Positions 60,151-64,000 of a DNA stretch of 64,000 nt are shown piece after piece. Position numbers and translations under genes: made by a program. Source of the stretch: Cupriavidus pampae (lineage in GTDB: Bacteria > Pseudomonadota > Gammaproteobacteria > Burkholderiales > Burkholderiaceae); NCBI RefSeq assembly GCF_914271485.1, contig NZ_CAJZAG010000007.1, positions 409,255 to 473,254 of the forward strand, written 5' to 3'. How positions within the stretch are numbered: position 1 is the stretch's first letter; every line of letters begins with the position of its first letter. The notes beneath the pieces were generated by a model that ran no database searches, was not told the origin of the DNA, and was given only the letters and a program-made list of their open reading frames with translations.

Positions 60151-60306
60151 CAACTGCACCAGCCGTTCAAATCGTCGTTCGGTTGATTGCGGGCGGTCGA
60201 ACGTCTGCACCTCGGTGAACACCACCTCGCCGCCTTGCTTCAGGCGGATCTGAGCCGTGTACCCTATACTTCCGTCCTTTCGCGCGCGTTGCGTGCTCGT
60301 GCCCAT
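60151..60306 (-). pseudogene. N-terminal remnant of the dusA-type integrase
   Basis: MGTSTQRARKDGSIGYTAQI, RLKQGGEVVFTEVQTFDRPQ match the arm-binding N-terminus of integrases that target dusA (MGT...RKDGSIGYTAQIR...TFDR). After about 45 residues the match ends, and no core or catalytic domain follows. It is oriented away from dusA, 88 bases from its start, exactly where such integrases normally lie. The element can therefore no longer excise by itself. Confidence 0.72.
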
Positions 60307-60393
60307 ATCTCGCAGTGCTACACGAGTTTCTGTAGTGCTACATCGCAGCACTTTGCGCGGTGAATGAGTCGATACAGTCAGAATCAGTAGGAA

Positions 60394-61449
60394 ATGACAC
60401 AACCCCGTAGCATCCCGCAGACCCAAGCCACAGGCGGATTTCCTGACAAATCAACGGGTCGGAGAATATCTGTGGCGCCGATGATGGACTGGACCGATCG
60501 CCACTGCCGCACGTTTCACCGAGCGTTAAGCCAGCACATCTGGCTCTATACGGAGATGGTGACCACGGGTGCGCTGCTACATGGTGACGTGGCACGACAT
60601 CTCGATTTCAATGCCGCGGAGCAACCGGTGGCGCTGCAGCTGGGTGGCAGCGAGCCGGCGGATCTGGCGCAGGCGGCGAAGCTTGGCGAGCAGTGGGGTT
60701 ATGCGGAGATCAATCTCAACTGCGGTTGCCCGTCGGAGCGCGTGCAACGTGGGGCGTTCGGGGCGTGCCTGATGGCTGAGCCGCAGCTCGTCGCTGATTG
60801 CGTCAAGGCGATGCGCGACGCGGTGTCGGTGCCGGTGACCGTCAAGCATCGCATCGGCATCGATACGATCGAGCACTACGGCTTTGTGCGCGACTTCGTC
60901 GGTACCATCGCCGAGGCCGGCTGCGAAACCTTTATTGTCCATGCGCGTAACGCCATCCTGAAGGGCCTGAGCCCGAAGGAGAATCGCGAGATCCCGCCGT
61001 TGCGTTACGAGGTGGCCTACGAGCTCAAGCGCGAGTTTCCACAACTCGAGATCCTGATCAATGGTGGCATCGTCACGTACGACGAGATCGCGGCGCACCT
61101 CGAGCACGTGGATGGCGTGATGATCGGACGCGAGGCCTATCACCAGCCTTACTTCCTGTCCGAGATGGACCAGCGCTTCTATGGCGCCGACACGCCGGTT
61201 CGCACGCGTCATGACGTCGAGCTTGCGATGCAGGAGTATGTGGTGGGCGTGGTGGAGCGGGGCGGTTATATGGGTGCCGCCACGCGCCATATGCTTGGCC
61301 TGCACCGCGGAATTCATGGTGGGCGCGGCTGGCGTCGGGTGTTGTCGGACGCGCGTCGGATGAACGCGGCGCGCACGCGTCAGGAGATCGTCGCGCTGTT
61401 CGAGGAAGCCCGCTCACATCTGCGGCCCGATCTGCGCGAAGCTGCCTGA
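60394..61449 (+). CDS. dusA: tRNA-dihydrouridine(20/20a) synthase DusA, rebuilt by the element
   Basis: 351 aa FMN enzyme that reduces uridine in the tRNA D-loop. RRISVAPMMDWTDRHCRTFH is the flavin site; NLNCGCPSERVQRGAFGACL contains the catalytic Cys; VTVKHRIGIDTIEHY, FIVHARNAILKGLSPKENRE and LEILINGGI complete the TIM barrel. The first 22 residues (MTQPRSIPQTQATGGFPDKS) are supplied by the inserted element and differ from the displaced host start at 55683 (MTVNP). A full-length active enzyme is expected. Confidence 0.93.
   Translation: MTQPRSIPQTQATGGFPDKSTGRRISVAPMMDWTDRHCRTFHRALSQHIWLYTEMVTTGALLHGDVARHLDFNAAEQPVALQLGGSEPADLAQAAKLGEQWGYAEINLNCGCPSERVQRGAFGACLMAEPQLVADCVKAMRDAVSVPVTVKHRIGIDTIEHYGFVRDFVGTIAEAGCETFIVHARNAILKGLSPKENREIPPLRYEVAYELKREFPQLEILINGGIVTYDEIAAHLEHVDGVMIGREAYHQPYFLSEMDQRFYGADTPVRTRHDVELAMQEYVVGVVERGGYMGAATRHMLGLHRGIHGGRGWRRVLSDARRMNAARTRQEIVALFEEARSHLRPDLREAA
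60475..60487 (+). repeat. right copy of the dusA attachment core
   Basis: GCGCC-G-ATGATGG inside codons for APMMD of the intact dusA; matches 55713-55725 at 12 of 13 positions. Confidence 0.65.
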
Positions 61450-61674
61450 TCCTCTTGATGCGGCCTATCCGGGTGCGCAGCGGGCCCCCAGAAAATCGAA
61501 GAAAGATTCTAAATTCGAACGATCGTGCTGGAAACGTATGCGGGGCGGCACTTTGAACATTGCAGCAGCCGCAAAGCCGCACTGGCAAAGGGATTCCCCT
61601 AATTCGCCATGACCGTCACAAGTTCTTAAACTGGCTGTGCCCTCGAATACAGGGCTTTCTTCAACTGATTATTG

Positions 61675-61701
61675 GCCCGCCGCGTGCGGGCTTCTTTTTT
61701 T
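61675..61701 (+). terminator. intrinsic terminator
   Basis: Perfect 6-bp GC stem and 5-base loop with a CTTC-T7 tail. It has no obvious gene in front of it other than dusA, 226 bases upstream. Confidence 0.75.
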
Positions 61702-61811
61702 CACGATTTCCCGAGCCGACGGTGCTCACTATCCGTTTACCCGAATGGTGAGGGGCGCCTCTTGCGGCTACATTCACTACGCCTTCAGGGCAATTGAGAT
61801 CGCTTAAATTC

Positions 61812-61839
61812 GAGTCCGCTGCGGCGGGCTCTTTTTTTT
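61812..61839 (+). terminator. intrinsic terminator
   Basis: An 8-bp stem (one T-G pair) with a TGCG loop, followed by eight T. It lies 120 bases after the first terminator. Confidence 0.75.
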
Positions 61840-62306
61840 GCTGTGCTGTCGAACATCCGCGTCTTGCGGCGGCGCGGAGAGCGAGGGTCATCGGTGACGA
61901 ACGACGGTTGACGAGGCTCCCGTGGAAAAAAGCAGGCGACGCTTCAATGAAGGTCGCCTGACGGGAATGTCGAGGGGGGTCAATGTCCCTCAGCCCGAAG
62001 TATCTCGCACGTTGTCACCTCCCTTAAACCCTGCCTTGGTAGGGGCGACGGCGTTAGAATTTTCCGATTTTGCGCGGGTCCTTTTCGGATTGGCCCGCGG
62101 GCGTTCGTCACACTGCCGATTGAATCGCGCAATTCCACTGTGCGGTGCAGCAAGCGTGTTACGATCGCGGCCAATGCCGCGTCAGATGGCATATGGGCAG
62201 TGGGTGGCTCCTTCGGTTAAGAAGGGTCCGCTCCGATGGAGGAAGAACTTGAAGTGGGTCAACCCATCCTGCATGGGTATGGGAAAACTCGGAAGGGCGT
62301 GGGGAA

Positions 62307-62564
62307 ATGGACGGCGACGCATCGTTCGGTATCGTATTCGAAGGCTACCGCCTGATCTGGGTGGCGGAGCAACTCCAGGATGGCAAATGGACCGCGCGCT
62401 ATTGCTGGCATCGCGGGACGACGGAGGCTGCGGGCAAGGCGCTGCAGCAGGACGTGCTCAACGGCAAGTCCAAACGGCTACTAGGTCTGTTCGAGACCGA
62501 GGACGAGACCATCGCTGCCATCAAGGAAGCGGTGATGCTCGAGGCGAAGTGGCAGGGCGGTTGA
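62307..62564 (+). CDS. hypothetical protein, 85 aa
   Basis: MDGDASFGIVFEGYRLIWVA, then GKWTARYCWHRGTTEAAGKA and a C-terminal helix (ETEDETIAAIKEAVMLEAKW). Codon use and composition look genuine, unlike the longer overlapping frame (61922-62641), which is proline/arginine-rich and unlikely. A second short frame (62236-62355) partly overlaps. No family recognised. Confidence 0.55.
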   Translation: MDGDASFGIVFEGYRLIWVAEQLQDGKWTARYCWHRGTTEAAGKALQQDVLNGKSKRLLGLFETEDETIAAIKEAVMLEAKWQGG

Positions 62565-62745
62565 AGCCATCGTACGAGGCACGAAAAGATCTTCAGATTT
62601 TTTTGTGCGGAGTACTAGCCATCGCCCCAAGATCCTTGTAGAATCTCGTTCTTCGTTGATCGCGCATCACCTGATCGACGAAGCAAAAATGCTCGGCAGT
62701 AAAAGAGCAAAAATGTTTGGCAGTAAAGCGCCAAGCAAGTTCGAC

Positions 62746-62822
62746 GGTGGCTGTAGCTCAGTTGGTAGAGTCCAGGATTGTGATTCCTGTCGTCGTGGGT
62801 TCGAGTCCCATCAGCCACCCCA
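62746..62822 (+). tRNA. tRNA-His (anticodon GTG)
   Basis: Acceptor GTGGCTG pairs with CAGCCAC; the extra 5' G (62746) pairs with C73, as in all tRNA-His. D-arm TAGCTCAGTTGGTAGAG, anticodon loop TTGTGAT (GTG), and T-arm TGGGTTCGAGTCCCA are complete, and CCA is encoded. A terminator follows at 62835. Confidence 0.95.
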
Positions 62823-62834
62823 AAAGATTTCTGC

Positions 62835-62865
62835 AAAACAGCCGCTTCCGAGCGGCTGTTTTGCT
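62835..62865 (+). terminator. terminator of tRNA-His
   Basis: Perfect 12-bp stem AAAACAGCCGCT / AGCGGCTGTTTT with loop TCCG, then GCTTT. The 390 bases between it and the next ORF hold nothing I can support. Confidence 0.85.
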
Positions 62866-63251
62866 TTCTGCGTTGCGCACCGACGCAGTGTCCTCGCATC
62901 GCCAACATCGAAGGGTAGCTACCTGCGCTCCCTAGTCAGCTTCACTGAGGGTCTCCAATTTCATGGTGGGTGGCTCGGTCGGATTCTATCCAGAGCGCGC
63001 AAACCAGCGACCCCAGAGGTACGCAGATTCCTGCGAAGTTTCCGATTCAATAGCTGTTCTCTGGATTGACCGGCAAACTTTGCTTGCTCTTGCCCGCAAT
63101 CAAGTGTTGCCGAATCGTCTGCCAAAGTCCTTCAACAGTGATAAGGCTCCGTGCTGTAATCAGTCGTCGTCGCCACTCGGTCGGCGGCGCGATGCACCCG
63201 AGTCTGGGTGCGCGCGTTCTCGCAAACACTGATCGTATAACCAGCACTGAG

Positions 63252-63971
63252 ATGCCAGTCGTCCAACTGCGCCCTGCAACAATTGAAGAGGATCTGTCTC
63301 GCGACGTCAGCGCCTTGCTAAGCGAGACGTACCGATATCGCCAGCGTGACGATCCTGCGATCGCTCGTCTCATGTGGCGGGCGGGCAAGCTTCAGAATGC
63401 CGATGCCGCTGCCGCGATGCGGCTCAAAACTGTCCTTGAGGTATGTCGCGGTGATTACGATCAAGCGATGTACTGGGTGCGCAATATCGAACGCCTCAAG
63501 CGTCATGACGTTCACCTCGCCGCTCTGTGCACAGTGTTGATCAACTTTGGCTACTTTGCCGAATCGCAGGCACACTTTGCCAGGCTCATGGACACAACGG
63601 AGAGCGGCGCCATGCATCTTCATCTCGGTGTGCCGAACGGGGCGTTCAAGCGTTATCTCGACTCGCTGGACGCCAGCCGCACGCTCGCGGATATTCACCT
63701 ATCTAATGAGGCGCAGATTCGCGACGTGGTTTCGATCATGGACGCGAATGGGGATTCCGATGAGGATCTCGGCCGAGTCATGGATATCGCCGGCGGAATT
63801 CTGCGTGAGCGAAAGCTTGTCTACATGGGAAATGCTCATCAGCTTCGGCCGGTTGTCGAGCCGGTCGATGGTGGCCATCCATATTTCGGTGCGTATTTCG
63901 GCGAACGTGACCGCCGATTTCGGGATCGTGACCGATTCGGCGGGATGGGAGTTGCGCGGTGTCGATTGTAG
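63252..63971 (+). CDS. hypothetical protein near the right edge, possibly frameshifted
   Basis: About 239 aa from ATG 63252. Helical repeats (AAAMRLKTVLEVCRGDYDQA; VHLAALCTVLINFGYFAESQ; AHFARLMDTTESGAMHLHLG) resemble a TPR-like or solenoid protein. The last 22 codons (RDRRFRDRDRFGGMGVARCR) are low-complexity. A neighbouring frame from ATG 63868 to the window end reads naturally (VTADFGIVTDSAGWELRGVD). Either a second gene overlaps and runs out of the window, or the gene is frameshifted near 63880. Family unknown. Confidence 0.5.
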   Translation: MPVVQLRPATIEEDLSRDVSALLSETYRYRQRDDPAIARLMWRAGKLQNADAAAAMRLKTVLEVCRGDYDQAMYWVRNIERLKRHDVHLAALCTVLINFGYFAESQAHFARLMDTTESGAMHLHLGVPNGAFKRYLDSLDASRTLADIHLSNEAQIRDVVSIMDANGDSDEDLGRVMDIAGGILRERKLVYMGNAHQLRPVVEPVDGGHPYFGAYFGERDRRFRDRDRFGGMGVARCRL

Positions 63972-64000
63972 GGTTTCGTATCAGTCTTGGTCGAGTCCTG

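Larger units (their letters stand above)
61450..61921. other. intergenic region with two strong terminator hairpins
   Basis: No gene is convincing here. A hairpin GCCCGC-cgcgt-GCGGGC at 61675-61691 is followed by a long T run, and GAGTCCGC/GGCGGGCTC at 61812-61831 by eight T. A weaker stem GCCCT/AGGGC lies at 61638-61655. Two such terminators without an intervening gene suggest one or two small RNAs or lost genes between them. Confidence 0.5.

Noticed and set aside
61922..62641. 239-aa plus-strand ORF before tRNA-His
   Set aside because: Low-complexity Arg/Gly-rich translation overlapping a better frame at 62307; no start signal or domain.

Overview
The window looks like chromosome from a high-GC betaproteobacterium of the Burkholderiales, most likely Cupriavidus or Ralstonia. 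The reasons are a Bug-type tripartite tricarboxylate receptor, a DUF4148 protein, a roughly 1640-residue NAD-glutamate dehydrogenase, paired cyo and cio quinol oxidases and GC-rich codon use. The species is inferred from gene content only.

Layout. (1) 1-3437: accessory DNA with a RelE-like toxin, an XRE regulator and a DUF6941 protein, a TonB-C-domain secreted protein, and about 700 bases with no convincing gene. (2) 3438-22916: a 19.5 kb prophage-like element bounded by a 25-bp perfect direct repeat that belongs to the 3' half of a tRNA-Pro(GGG) gene. It holds integrase, DUF4224 protein, CI-like S24 repressor and Cro with six palindromic operators, a DUF1376 protein, DnaB, a possible late regulator, a complete contractile-tail set (tail terminator, sheath, tube, chaperone with a -1 frameshift signal, tape measure, hub, spike, wedge, gp47, DUF2612, fibre) and a lysis cassette. 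No terminase, portal or capsid gene is present, so the element is headless: a tailocin-like particle maker or a prophage that lost its head module. (3) 22917-25343: a frameshifted HipA-like kinase gene next to a HIRAN-domain-like protein, and two small ORFs. (4) 25359-55620: ordinary chromosome: chemoreceptor, cyoABCD, MocR regulator, cioAB with its DUF2474 subunit, FUSC exporter, a GntR/Bug receptor/2-hydroxyacid dehydrogenase/RidA/class II aldolase cluster, a DHA2 exporter with divergent LysR, free-Met-R-sulfoxide reductase, zinc-ribbon proteins, gdhB, a sterol desaturase-like protein, an enoyl-CoA hydratase-family enzyme and an FMN reductase. (5) 55683-60487: a decayed integrative element inserted in the 5' end of dusA. 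The displaced dusA start is still readable at 55683, and the rebuilt dusA lies at 60394. Inside are two integrase remnants, a pilA gene with a sigma54 promoter, an AlpA/PrtN-like regulator, a large unknown protein, a broken ParB with an H-NS-like tail, and two membrane proteins. (6) 61450-64000: terminator hairpins, a small ORF, tRNA-His(GTG), and a hypothetical gene near the right edge.

How the parts work together. In the prophage, one TAGC-N3-GCTA operator type at both control regions implies a single repressor switch, and a probable Q-like protein would drive the tail and lysis genes through terminators at 9700 and 21243. In the core, the two quinol oxidases would offer respiration of different oxygen affinity or inhibitor resistance. 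A shared TGTATACA palindrome in front of the GntR gene and in the divergent 40.2-kb promoter suggests that regulator controls the uptake and catabolic cluster.
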